Notes: generated by a model not told the origin, from the sequence alone. A stretch of DNA of 20,705 nt from Candidatus Gastranaerophilales bacterium (GCA_003150395.1 QAMI01000063.1:7655-28359); one strand, 5' to 3'. Shown: positions 7,585 to 15,129, numbered from the stretch's first letter. Numbers and translations: made by a program.

Positions 7585-8724
7585 TTATGCAGATTTATAA
7601 AATCTTTTATTCATTCGTTCTTCCCGTTCAGCATGAACTCTTCTGAATTTATCACCTATCAAGTCAACAGAGTGATCATTAATATCAGGTATAAAATGTG
7701 CGTATATATCTAATGTAGTTGTAGGTTTTGAGTGCCCCATTTGCTTTGAGACATATAAGTATGAAATGCCGTGTGATAGCATCATACTGGCATATGTATG
7801 ACGCAAATCATGAAAACGGTAACCTCGCCACTTGAAACTTTCAAGCAGAGGGTAATACCCGCGTCTGCGAATATTTTCCTTTAGTAACGGAGTACCAAGA
7901 TTTGTGCAAAAGACCAACTCATGCTGAGGATTTACCGTCTTTTTATACTCAAGCAAGCAATTAATTAAGCCTGCTTCCAAATCAATAGTCCGTCTGGAAC
8001 CTGCGGTTTTTAACGTATCACTTAGCTTACCGTTCGTAAACTGACGCCTAACATACAATACACGTTTCTCGAAATTTATATCACTCCATTTCAGCCCTAG
8101 CAGCTCGCCTTGTCTCATTCCTGTAAACAATGCTGTATACAACAAAGGATATAATCTAGGGTAATCACGTTCAGCACGCCTTAACATTCGTGTTACCTGC
8201 CTCAAATTAAATACTTTAATTTCTTTGGCGGGAATACTGATTTTCTGAGCATTTTCAAATGGGTTTCTGAATACATATTCATTTGTACAAAGATAATTCC
8301 CGATAGCTTTCAATAATTTTAAACAATCATTTATTACACTAGGTGATTTCTCCTGCTCCAGCATTTGTATTTTCCATTTATTAATCAAGTCAATACGTAT
8401 ATCACTGAAATAATAACTTTCAAATACATTAAAATAGTCTTTTACATAGTGTTCATACTTATCAAGCGTATTTCCCGCGTAATGTAATCTGGCATTTTGC
8501 ATATATAATTCACAGGCATGAGTAAACGTCAATTTTATAATAGCGCAGGCATTATTTTCTATTTCGTTTAAGCGTGAGCGTTCAGCGGCTCTTGCATCTT
8601 TCTTTGTTGCAAAGCCGCTTTTCTTTTCCTGTAAACGTTTTCCGAAAATATTACGCCCTAGTTCTATTGAGTATTGCCAGGACTCTTTACCGCTTTTGAG
8701 TTTTCGCTTTGTACCGACATTCAA
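7585..8724 (-). CDS. int: Tyrosine site-specific recombinase (integrase) of the tRNA-Gly element
   Basis: Integrase of 379 residues. The N-terminal part (1-60) resembles the AP2-like arm-binding domain of ICE/phage integrases (SGKESWQYSIELG... KKSGFATKKDARAAE). A SAM-like core-binding domain (about 65-165) follows, then the catalytic domain. All catalytic residues are visible: Arg204 (TGMRQGELLGL), Lys239, His305 and Arg308 (HDLRHTYAS), His331 (MGHSK) and nucleophile Tyr341 (LDIYAHF). The start is a TTG at 8724-8722, preceded by GAGGGA ten bases upstream; the ATG just inside is out of frame. It begins directly after the stop of the HTH gene, forming an xis-int operon, and is transcribed toward the tRNA, as usual for tRNA-integrating elements. 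It is very likely the enzyme that made the 46-bp repeat junctions. Confidence 0.93.
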   Translation of the reverse strand: MNVGTKRKLKSGKESWQYSIELGRNIFGKRLQEKKSGFATKKDARAAERSRLNEIENNACAIIKLTFTHACELYMQNARLHYAGNTLDKYEHYVKDYFNVFESYYFSDIRIDLINKWKIQMLEQEKSPSVINDCLKLLKAIGNYLCTNEYVFRNPFENAQKISIPAKEIKVFNLRQVTRMLRRAERDYPRLYPLLYTALFTGMRQGELLGLKWSDINFEKRVLYVRRQFTNGKLSDTLKTAGSRRTIDLEAGLINCLLEYKKTVNPQHELVFCTNLGTPLLKENIRRRGYYPLLESFKWRGYRFHDLRHTYASMMLSHGISYLYVSKQMGHSKPTTTLDIYAHFIPDINDHSVDLIGDKFRRVHAEREERMNKRFYKSA

Positions 8725-8946
8725 TTAGTTATTTCCCTCAACTATATGTGAATTTTTAAAATCCAATAATGCATTTAAGAGAACAACTTTTGTTTTGCCG
8801 TAATTTATATGACTAATTTTCTTTTCAAGAACTATCCATTTATACGCAGTTGCGTAAGGAACTCCTAATATTCTGGAGGACTGCTTAATTGTAACGGTGT
8901 TTTCCATTTCATTTCCTATCTGGTTTAATTTTTGATTTTCTTTCAT
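8725..8946 (-). CDS. Excisionase-like small HTH DNA-binding protein
   Basis: Protein of 73 residues with a MerR/excisionase-type helix-turn-helix (HTH_17-like): TIKQSSRILGVPYATAYKWI at about 19-38, followed by a short wing INYGKTKVVLLNALLDF. Excisionases of this type bend DNA at the element ends and steer the integrase toward excision. The ATG has a strong Shine-Dalgarno, AGGAG eight bases upstream. The stop codon abuts the TTG start of the integrase, so the two are translationally linked. A regulator of other element genes is an alternative role. Confidence 0.75.
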   Translation of the reverse strand: MKENQKLNQIGNEMENTVTIKQSSRILGVPYATAYKWIVLEKKISHINYGKTKVVLLNALLDFKNSHIVEGNN

Positions 8947-8984
8947 TTTCTTTCTCCTATTTTTACATTAAATAATTTACCTAC

Positions 8985-8995
8985 TATTTAATATA
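8985..8995 (-). promoter_or_regulatory. TATATTAAATA element upstream of the xis-int operon (copy 1 of 4)
   Basis: The minus-strand 11-mer TATATTAAATA occurs before four units of the element: here, at 12559-12569, at 15723-15733 and at 17660-17670. TATATT could serve as -10, placing transcription start about 30 bases before the xis ATG. No convincing -35 is seen, and AT-rich DNA makes chance matches easier. Confidence 0.3.
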
Positions 8996-9367
8996 AAAAT
9001 TTTTAGAGAAAGTTTTATATATTTTTTATTTAGACAGAAAATTATAATAAATTTCACCTTAAGTAAAGGCCAGAGCCGCAATTTGAGTCTTAACCAACTT
9101 GTTTAAAATTATGCCGTATAACTGAAACCCATGTCCGGGCATGCTTATGAGCTTATTCTAAAATTTGAAGTTTTGTAAAGTTAGTTTAGCAATTTACAAA
9201 CTAAGCAGCTTATTCAGTTTAAATAATAAATGATTTGTATCAAAAATCATCAAGTAAATTCAACCTAGTACGAACTTTTCAAAACTTCTCGTAACATATT
9301 GAGCTGTTCAACTGTCTTTACCTTGTTCGTGAGATTTCTGATTAAAAGACTGATTGTATTTATCGCA
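8996..9367. other. Gene-free strip between the restriction gene and the xis-int operon, with inverted repeats
   Basis: About 370 bases without a supportable gene. It holds an imperfect palindrome CATGTCCGGGCATG (9130-9143), two interleaved inverted repeats (TTTGTAAA 9172-9179 with TTTACAAA 9193-9200, and TTAGTTT 9181-9187 with AAACTAA 9198-9204), which cannot both pair fully, and a hairpin ATGATTT/AAATCAT (9230-9250) with a weak T-rich tail on the minus strand. The last may end the restriction operon. Operator or integration-protein binding sites are possible. Confidence 0.35.
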
Positions 9368-10276
9368 TTATAAAAGCTGCTCTAGTATACCTTTTTCAAG
9401 CATATTAAGTGTAACTATATAATCGTTATGGTCAAAGGTTTCTCTTAATGGTCTTGATGTTGAATGCCAACCAATTCCATCAGTTATCCATATAAACTTA
9501 AATTTATTGTCAAGAACATCATATAAATTACGATATTCACCTGCTGTAGATTTTAATTTAGAACCTCCACCACCATAAAAATTAACTTCAAATATTACCA
9601 GCTCTTTTGACGTTTGCACAACATAATCATATCGTCTTGAAGATTTATCAACAGGCACTTCAATACCAAATTCTTTTTTTATTCTTTCTGCATTTGCTTC
9701 TTTAAGATACTTATATCCTTTTTTATTACAAATATCTTTGATAAATACTTCTGCAATCGCTTCCATTGAATGCCCGCCGCGATTTTTCCGTCCATTACTG
9801 TCCAAACCTGCCTCGACACCAATCATATAATCAACAAGGGATTTTATTTTCCCGCAGCAAATTAAATTCTTTAAACCTGATTCTTTTACAAAGTGCAAAT
9901 ATTTTTCAATGTCTTTTGCTGTCGGATTTTTAATGGAAAAATCATAATTTTCATAAGTTAATTTTTTATTTTTATAATCAATCAAGATATTAAACTTCTT
10001 TTCTCTACTAACAACCAATGCAGGTAATATCTTTATAACTTGTGGATGCTCCTTAATAAGCGCCTTAAATTCCTCATCAAAATTTTCTTTACCGATCAGG
10101 TAATTTAATAAATTTAAATTTATTTCGATTTTTCGAACATTTTCATATACCTTATCCCAGTTAACAAAGTACGACCACATATTATTGGAAGGTTTAAGTT
10201 TATCAAGTATGCATTTGAAGACCTCATCTTCGCAGCTACAATCAAATAAATCCTGATAACATTTTAAATATTTCAA
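9368..10276 (-). CDS. Type II restriction endonuclease, DpnII/MboI-like (predicted GATC)
   Basis: Protein of 302 residues with the signatures of the DpnII family: GLDSNGRKNRGGHSME (157-172), RRYDYVV with Asp217, and FEVNFYGGGGSKLKSTAGEY starting at about 229, whose Asp217...Glu230-x-Asn232 arrangement fits the family's PD-(D/E)xK-like active centre. The family cuts unmethylated GATC. It is the last gene of an operon behind two adenine methylases, an order that lets methylation be made before the nuclease. The start is TTG at 10276-10274, with a strong AGGAG eight bases upstream; the gap to the preceding methylase stop is 38 bases. The protein looks full length. Confidence 0.9.
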   Translation of the reverse strand: MKYLKCYQDLFDCSCEDEVFKCILDKLKPSNNMWSYFVNWDKVYENVRKIEINLNLLNYLIGKENFDEEFKALIKEHPQVIKILPALVVSREKKFNILIDYKNKKLTYENYDFSIKNPTAKDIEKYLHFVKESGLKNLICCGKIKSLVDYMIGVEAGLDSNGRKNRGGHSMEAIAEVFIKDICNKKGYKYLKEANAERIKKEFGIEVPVDKSSRRYDYVVQTSKELVIFEVNFYGGGGSKLKSTAGEYRNLYDVLDNKFKFIWITDGIGWHSTSRPLRETFDHNDYIVTLNMLEKGILEQLL

Positions 10277-10314
10277 TGCTGCTTCTCCTATATTTTAATA
10301 GTTTAAGTTAAATT

Positions 10315-11154
10315 TTAGTAATTTTTTACTAATACTTCTGTAATTCTCCCTCTTCCGCTTGCATTCGCATTTATAGCTCGGGATGCAAAAACTTTTTTAA
10401 TCTCATAATTTGAGTAAAGCTCATTAACTAATTTTGTATCAGAATTAGAAAGCATAAACTTCACACCCAACGCATCTAATTCATCACATACCTCACGTAG
10501 TTTAAATTGCATATCTATGTCAAAGCCTTCTTTTGTATATGAGGTAAAGCTGGAAGTTTCGTTTAGAGGCACATAGGGCGGATCAAAATAGACAAAATCA
10601 GCCTTTTCTACCTTATTTAGCACTTCAGAAAAATCAGCACATCTAATTTCAGTATTTTTTAATAATTTTGAACAGTTGATTAAATTATTCGCATCCACTA
10701 TTCTAGGATTTTTGTAATTACCGAAAGGAACATTAAACTGCCCCTGCGAATTTACTCTATACATCCCATTAAAGCAGGTTCTATTAAGGTAAATAAATCT
10801 GCTTGCTTTTTCAACATCTGATAAAAGGTTATATTCATCTGTTCTGTCAAGATTTCTGATTTTTAAAAAATATTCTTTTGATACTTCATGTTTATTTAAA
10901 TCTCTAATTAACTCATAAACATTATCACGAACCACTGAATATAAATTTATAAGTTCTGGATTCCGATCAGAGATATACCCATTTTCAGGCTGCAATTCAA
11001 AGAACAATGCACCGCCTCCGATAAACGGTTCAAAATATCTGTTATAGGATTTTGGCATATTTTTCAAAAGTTCAAACATAAGCTGACGTTTACCGCCGAC
11101 CCATTTAACAAGCGGATATGTTTGACTATTTTCTTTTTCTAAAACTACTGCCAT
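10315..11154 (-). CDS. DNA adenine methylase, Dam/DpnM-like (alpha class, GATC)
   Basis: N6-adenine methylase of 279 residues that would protect GATC sites from the partner nuclease using S-adenosylmethionine. The order of motifs is that of the alpha class: LVKWVGGKRQLM (15-26), motif I FEPFIGGGALFF (41-52), the target-recognition part with RTCFNGMYRVNSQGQFNVPFG (125-145), motif IV DPPY at 191-194, and a C-terminal ASRAINANASGRGRITEVL. These closely follow Dam and DpnM. Its ATG overlaps the stop of the upstream methylase by one base (TAATG), implying termination-reinitiation. It looks complete. Confidence 0.93.
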   Translation of the reverse strand: MAVVLEKENSQTYPLVKWVGGKRQLMFELLKNMPKSYNRYFEPFIGGGALFFELQPENGYISDRNPELINLYSVVRDNVYELIRDLNKHEVSKEYFLKIRNLDRTDEYNLLSDVEKASRFIYLNRTCFNGMYRVNSQGQFNVPFGNYKNPRIVDANNLINCSKLLKNTEIRCADFSEVLNKVEKADFVYFDPPYVPLNETSSFTSYTKEGFDIDMQFKLREVCDELDALGVKFMLSNSDTKLVNELYSNYEIKKVFASRAINANASGRGRITEVLVKNY

Positions 11155-11951
11155 TATAATCCCTTACAAGAGAATAATTGCTCAAACCTTTTTATTGAAA
11201 GGTCTAAATATTCCCTTTCCAAATCAATACCTATAAATTTCCTACCTAGCTCTAAAGCCATTATACCAGTTGTTGAACTTCCTGTGAAGGGGTCAAGTAT
11301 TAAATCATCTTTATTCGTACTCGCAAGGATTATCCGTCTTAACAATTCTACAGGCTTTTGTGTCGGATGCTTCCCGCAAGTTTTCTCCCAAGGTTTAGGT
11401 GTATCAATTCGCCATACAGAACGCATTTGTTTTTCAGGCTTTTTTATAAAATCCTCTTTCCCCCAGTCTCCATTTTTTGTTATTTCATAGTTAAATGTAT
11501 GTTTCGCTTTTTTATCTTTTTTAGCCCACAAAAGAGTTTCATGGCTTGCAGTAAAATATCTGCAACTAATATTTGGAGAAGCATTTGGTTTAAACCAGCA
11601 GATATCATTTAAAATATTAAATCCTGATTTTTGTAGTGCAAAACCGCAAGCATAAATTGAATGATATGTGCCTGAAATCCATATTGTACCATTAGGCTTT
11701 AAAACTCTTTTACAAACATTAATCCATCGTTGGTGAAATTCAAAATCTTCATCTACCCCCTTGCTTTTATCCCACGTACCTTTGTTAACCGAAACGACTT
11801 TACCTGCATGGCATGTAATTCCGTCATTTGATAACATATAAGGAGGATCCGCAAAAATCATATCAACAGATTCTGGTGTTGCTCTATTCAATATTTCAAT
11901 GCAATCACCTAAAAATAGTTGTATATCGTCTTTTTCATAATACTTTTGCAC
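11154..11951 (-). CDS. DNA adenine methylase, DpnA-like (beta class)
   Basis: Protein of 265 residues with the motif order of beta-class amino-methylases: motif IV DPPY first (35-38), then the KRVLKPNGTIWISGTYHSIY segment (81-100), HPTQKP (195-200) and motif I DPFTGSSTTG (220-229). In the pneumococcal DpnII system the equivalent DpnA also methylates single-stranded DNA and helps the system survive entry by transformation; a similar role here is an inference. It is the first gene of the operon, whereas dpnM comes first in pneumococcus. The start is GTG at 11951-11949; no Shine-Dalgarno is present and a perfect TATAAT ends seven bases before it, so the message may be leaderless. Confidence 0.88.
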   Translation of the reverse strand: MQKYYEKDDIQLFLGDCIEILNRATPESVDMIFADPPYMLSNDGITCHAGKVVSVNKGTWDKSKGVDEDFEFHQRWINVCKRVLKPNGTIWISGTYHSIYACGFALQKSGFNILNDICWFKPNASPNISCRYFTASHETLLWAKKDKKAKHTFNYEITKNGDWGKEDFIKKPEKQMRSVWRIDTPKPWEKTCGKHPTQKPVELLRRIILASTNKDDLILDPFTGSSTTGIMALELGRKFIGIDLEREYLDLSIKRFEQLFSCKGL

Positions 11952-11958
11952 CGTATAA

Positions 11959-11964
11959 ATTATA
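11959..11964 (-). promoter_or_regulatory. -10 element of the restriction-modification operon
   Basis: Minus-strand TATAAT followed by seven bases and the GTG start of the first methylase. The best -35 at 17 bases is a weak TGCTAT. Transcription would begin at or next to the GTG, giving a leaderless mRNA for the operon. Confidence 0.45.
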
Positions 11965-12049
11965 ATATAAAAATAATTTTCATAGCAGTAATATGAAGGT
12001 TTATTTATATCAATAGATGAATATTAATTTAATTATAATTACCTTCAGC

Positions 12050-12076
12050 AAAAAGCGGAGTGAGCGACCTCACTCC
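12050..12076 (-). terminator. Rho-independent terminator between the stop-interrupted gene and the methylase operon
   Basis: Perfect 8-bp stem GGAGTGAG/CTCACTCC with a 4-base loop (12057-12076). On the minus strand it runs through GC into five T residues. It lies 30 bases after the stop of the gene at 12106 and isolates the restriction-modification operon from upstream transcription. Confidence 0.75.
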
Positions 12077-12105
12077 TGTATTATGTCCCCCAGACAAATT
12101 CTCTA

Positions 12106-12546
12106 TTACCCTTTATGCTTAAATATTATTGCGGTCATATTTTCGTATTTTGTCTGCCAGTCACTTAATGCTTGTGGAAGAACATCTTCTGTGCCTGTAT
12201 ATTCATCCCATATTAGATAACCTATTGAGGGAGAATTTGGATTTATTGCTTCTTGTATCTCTAAATTCAAATAGCTTAGATGCAAGTCTCGAAGCTTGTC
12301 TTCAAATATTAAACTTTTTTGTTTGTATTCCATCTGTTTTGAAGGGTCAAATGATTTGGCAAACTTTACAAGTACAATGGTTTTGTTTTCTTGTAAGTTA
12401 AGCTTAAACGAGTCAAATTGCGTAAAGTCATCTGTGCCGCATTCTCTCAATCATCTTTTGGTTTTAGGTAAATTGGAGTTTGTAAAAACTTTTTCAAACT
12501 CTGCATTTATTTCTTTTATGCTTCTTGTTTCTGATTGGTATGTCAT
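12106..12546 (-). pseudogene. Unknown 146-residue protein interrupted by an in-frame TGA
   Basis: An ATG at 12546-12544, with GAGG six bases upstream, opens a frame (MTYQSETRSIKEINAEFEKV...) that meets TGA at 12451-12453 after 31 codons. The same frame continues at once with TTG and another 114 residues (LRECGTDDFTQFDSF... to ...MTAIIFKHKG). A single CGA-to-TGA change would explain this, so a nonsense mutation in a once whole gene is the simplest view. Reinitiation at the TTG directly after the stop, making two peptides, cannot be excluded. I do not recognise the family; there is no signal peptide or membrane segment, and the C-terminal half is acidic (YLIWDEYTGTEDVLPQALSD). It has its own putative promoter and terminator. 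Confidence 0.55.
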
Positions 12547-12556
12547 TTTTGCCTCA

Positions 12557-12575
12557 TTTATTTAATATAAAATTT
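12557..12575 (-). promoter_or_regulatory. TATATTAAATA promoter-like element (copy 2 of 4)
   Basis: These 19 bases are identical to 15721-15739 and both copies lie just before a small gene with a G-rich ribosome binding site. If TATATT is the -10, transcription would start about ten bases before the ATG at 12546. Confidence 0.35.
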
Positions 12576-12661
12576 TATTTCCGGTTAATGGCACTGAAAA
12601 ATTTTGGCAGCATATAACAATATATATCTGGTATTTTATTTTTAAATAAATAAGTAAAGTT

Positions 12662-12693
12662 AAAGACAGTCTGAGTATCAAGACTGTCTTTTT
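12662..12693 (-). terminator. Bidirectional-looking hairpin terminator after the autotransporter relic
   Basis: Perfect 11-bp stem AAAGACAGTCT/AGACTGTCTTT around an 8-base loop. T-rich DNA follows on both strands, with five T on the plus strand and TTTAACTTT on the minus strand. It stands 36 bases beyond the end of the minus-strand autotransporter relic, so it most likely served that gene. Confidence 0.6.
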
Positions 12694-12728
12694 ATTTGGA
12701 TATAAAATTTTCCTTAAAATAGCGGGCA

Positions 12729-13254
12729 CTACAAAGCCGGCTTAGACTCGTGCCCGAAGATATACCTTAGTCCAGCATTAGCTGCAATACCATTTCTTCC
12801 GCCGTGGCGTAACAGCACCTGCCCGTAAGCTGTGAAGTTATCGTTAATCGTCTTCTGTATACCCAAACCGTACTGAACATACGGTTTCATGCTTAAATCA
12901 GGCAGGGTTGCCATGTTTGCTGTAAACTGTGAATCGTTCATAATATTCCAGTTCATTCCGACTGTAAAATATGGCTGCCAGCCGTTTTGGTATTGAGGGC
13001 AAATCTTACGTTTGGTGAAATTTGAAATGCATGCAGCGGGTCGCCGTTTATGCTTACACCGGCTGCATTTGTGTAATCAAATGTTTTTCAGGCGTCATTT
13101 TTTGTTCTTGCAAAACATATTCATAAAGAATTTTGCTTGCCTGAGGGTCAGGTTTTGCATTATTAAAATTTAGTTTTTTATATGAGCCTGATGCTAATGC
13201 AGGCTGAATCAGAATTAATGTTATTAAGGAGGTGATAAATAAGTTTTTTAGCAA
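12729..13254 (-). pseudogene. Decayed autotransporter-like outer-membrane protein (signal peptide plus end of beta-barrel)
   Basis: Three pieces in different frames add up to one surface protein. The first (from a TTG at 13254) has a signal peptide, LFITSLITLILIQPALASGS, followed by about 35 residues. The second reads FDYTNAAGVSINGDPLHAF and SPNVRFAL around 13078-12995. The third (to 12729) reads YQNGWQPYFTVGMNWNIM..., then PYVQYGLGIQK, NFTAYGQVLLRHGGRNG and ends GLRYIFG, typical of the last strands of an autotransporter barrel. Adding one A near 13074 and one A near 12993 would rejoin the pieces. Another change in an A-run near 13240 would link it to an upstream ATG (MNFAK...). Nearly the whole passenger is absent. 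A non-functional relic is likely, though A-run errors in the assembly could contribute. Confidence 0.65.
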
Positions 13255-13339
13255 AGTTCATTCCACATATTCTACAGGTATATTGTATCATTCTATGCTT
13301 GATTTCGTCAACATTAAGTGTTTTTCTCCTTGTTAAACT

Positions 13340-13368
13340 AAAATACAAATGCAAACTTAACGTTTGCA
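13340..13368 (-). terminator. Probable terminator after the LprI-like gene
   Basis: Perfect 7-bp stem TGCAAAC/GTTTGCA with a 5-base loop (13350-13368). The T-rich tract TTTGTATTTT follows on the minus strand. It lies 25 bases beyond the stop of the LprI-like gene. Confidence 0.5.
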
Positions 13369-13392
13369 AAAACAAGGCAAAATAAATTTAAA

Positions 13393-13863
13393 TTAGTCTT
13401 CTTTCAAAGTATTCAAATATCCTCTCAGGATTAAAGCCCTTTGTTTTACAATTTCTGTTCTCCAGCCTTCTCGAAAATTCAAATACATTGTTCCCTGTTT
13501 GTATGAAACCACAGAGTCTATCAAATTATAATCTTTATTTTTGTAGTTTTCCCAAGATACTTGAGAGATCTGCAACTTCTTATAATCTTCCGGATTTAAA
13601 ATCTTCTTTAATTCGGCTAGGGTTTTCTGTATATCTTTTTCCCAGGACTGTTGAGCTATTTGGCTGCATATGTTCATTTCATAAGTATCAGCAGTTTTTG
13701 AAATACATTCTCTTTCAGCTTTGTCGATTGGATTCAAATTTTCGGCTGTGTATTCCTGATTATTTCGGGTTAAAGATGGATTGACGGTTTCTGCCGCTGT
13801 ACATACAGTTATCACCATTGTTGAAGCTAAAACTATAAAAAGATCTTTAACTAATTTTTTCAT
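13393..13863 (-). CDS. Secreted LprI/DUF1311-like protein
   Basis: Protein of 156 residues with a clear signal peptide: MKKLVKDLFIVLASTMVITVCTAAE, cleavage probably after about residue 24. The mature part has the pattern of the LprI family (DUF1311): a Cys followed by Thr-Tyr-Glu-Met-Asn and a second Cys (CISKTADTYEMNICSQIAQQ, about 53-72), then a helical stretch and a Gln-x-x-Trp motif (ISQVSWENYKN). Some members bind and inhibit lysozyme; others have no known role, so lysozyme inhibition is only a possibility. Located in the periplasm or at the envelope. It has a weak Shine-Dalgarno (AAGG) and its own terminator. Its place next to an autotransporter relic suggests envelope-related cargo. 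Confidence 0.62.
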   Translation of the reverse strand: MKKLVKDLFIVLASTMVITVCTAAETVNPSLTRNNQEYTAENLNPIDKAERECISKTADTYEMNICSQIAQQSWEKDIQKTLAELKKILNPEDYKKLQISQVSWENYKNKDYNLIDSVVSYKQGTMYLNFREGWRTEIVKQRALILRGYLNTLKED

Positions 13864-13908
13864 AAATTTATTTTACCTTAAAAACTAAATTTCATGCAAA
13901 TTTACATA

Positions 13909-13998
13909 ATCACCGCCTTTCATTTTTTCATTACAAAACAGAGGTATTTTTTATACCCTTCTGAGTGCTACTTATATTTCAAATTTATGAGCGGTGAT
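13909..13998. other. Long inverted repeat enclosing a hairpin, between two minus-strand genes
   Basis: ATCACCGC (13909-13916) and GCGGTGAT (13991-13998) pair perfectly across 74 bases. The enclosed DNA contains a second hairpin GGTAT/ATACC with a T5 loop (13943-13957). It lies downstream of the second recombinase and upstream of the LprI-like gene. A structured leader, a small RNA or a protein-binding site are all possible; nothing else supports a choice. Confidence 0.3.
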
Positions 13999-14043
13999 AA
14001 ACTATTTTATCATTTGATGCTTCATTCCGTCAATATTCTGCAC

Positions 14044-15123
14044 TTAAAAATTTCGTTTCTTCTCAAATCTATTCTTTAAGAGTTCCATTAGTTCTGCATC
14101 AGTTAAATCACAGACTCTTGACTGTTCATCAACATTGAATGTTAAATTTTTGATTATTTGCATATATTCCCGAGGTTGCATATTGGCATACTGTTTTAAG
14201 GTCGTCGAAAGATATGCATGACCAATATTTTGGGATATTGCTTTTATATCTCGTCCGCTTCTTGCCAACCTAAAAGCTGTATCAACTGCCAAATGTCGAA
14301 ATTCATGAGCTGAATAGGTCGCAATATTCTTATCCTTACATCTTTTCGCAATTATTTCATTAATTTTTGTTTGTGTTGAATAAAATTCCTTTGACAAAAC
14401 ATAAATTGCCTTATTATTTTCTCCTTGTACCAATTTTGGGAATAATGGGTCTGTAGGTTTAAATTGTTTATCTTCAATTAAAAATCTAAGCCAGTCTTTG
14501 ATTATATCAATATACCGATTATCAAAACGGAATAGGGTGCTTCTTATATATTTGTTACGTTTTGTGTGAACGCCCTCTGTTGGATCTTGAACAAAATCCA
14601 GTGTTTTTGGATTTAATGCTCCTAACGGTAAAGTTCTAACAGCATCAACCCTGCCCGCAGACAGTAACAGGAAACATAATAGGGCTTTATCCCTCCTGTC
14701 AACATCATCATTTACCGGAAAATCAATCATTTCATTAAATTCTTCAATAGTCGGATATTCACGAATTCCCTGTTTTGAGAGAAGTCCTTTCTCTTTTGTT
14801 GTCAACTGTAAGACTTCTAAAGCCTCACTGATTTTTGGTTTAATAACATCATCTTTGAAAATATATCGAAAAAACGCGGCAACTCTGCTCATCTTCTGTT
14901 TTTTGGTCTGCATTGATGTTTTTATCGAGTCGCGGTAAAATTTTGCGCGGTCTGCATTGAAATCTTTTAAATTTGCGAATTCTGTGATTTCCCAATACTC
15001 CCAAATGTCATCTCGATACTGTTTTATTGTTTTTTTATCATACGATTCTCGTGTTCCTATACATAAATAAGTAAAGTATTCTTCAATTAGAGCTTGCTCG
15101 TTGAGATTTGGCTTATTATTCAT
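14044..15123 (-). CDS. Second tyrosine recombinase, XerC/D-like architecture
   Basis: Protein of 359 residues. The N-terminal SAM-like core-binding domain spans about 10-110 and the catalytic domain about 120-325, with a complete set of residues: Arg158 (LSAGRVDAV), Lys188 (HTKRNKY), His273 and Arg276 (SAHEFRHLAV), His302 (NIGHAYLS) and nucleophile Tyr312 (LKQYANM). It lacks the arm-binding N-terminus of the integrase at 7585-8724 and is clearly not a close copy of it. The ATG follows an extended -10 (TGC-TAATAT) by six bases and has no Shine-Dalgarno, pointing to a leaderless mRNA; a terminator upstream (15215-15247) separates it from the zinc-ribbon gene. Its target site is unknown. It may resolve element multimers, mark a nested older element, or invert or excise some DNA. 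Confidence 0.88.
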   Translation of the reverse strand: MNNKPNLNEQALIEEYFTYLCIGTRESYDKKTIKQYRDDIWEYWEITEFANLKDFNADRAKFYRDSIKTSMQTKKQKMSRVAAFFRYIFKDDVIKPKISEALEVLQLTTKEKGLLSKQGIREYPTIEEFNEMIDFPVNDDVDRRDKALLCFLLLSAGRVDAVRTLPLGALNPKTLDFVQDPTEGVHTKRNKYIRSTLFRFDNRYIDIIKDWLRFLIEDKQFKPTDPLFPKLVQGENNKAIYVLSKEFYSTQTKINEIIAKRCKDKNIATYSAHEFRHLAVDTAFRLARSGRDIKAISQNIGHAYLSTTLKQYANMQPREYMQIIKNLTFNVDEQSRVCDLTDAELMELLKNRFEKKRNF

Positions 15124-15129
15124 AGTAAT

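Noticed and set aside
9255..9400. Minus-strand open stretch after the nuclease reading SLLIRNLTNKVKTVEQLNML...
   Set aside because: It looks protein-like but has no start codon before a late ATG and is closed by a stop at its beginning; no family recognised. Could be a scrap of an older gene.
9368..11951. Avoidance of GATC sites in the element as a sign of long exposure to the nuclease
   Set aside because: GATC occurs several times both in the element and in the flanks on reading by eye, so no clear avoidance can be claimed without a proper count.
13178..13375. A 65-codon minus-strand frame containing CRICGMNFAKKL
   Set aside because: It overlaps the signal-peptide piece of the autotransporter relic in another frame and has no family features beyond its last part, which may be the relic's original start.
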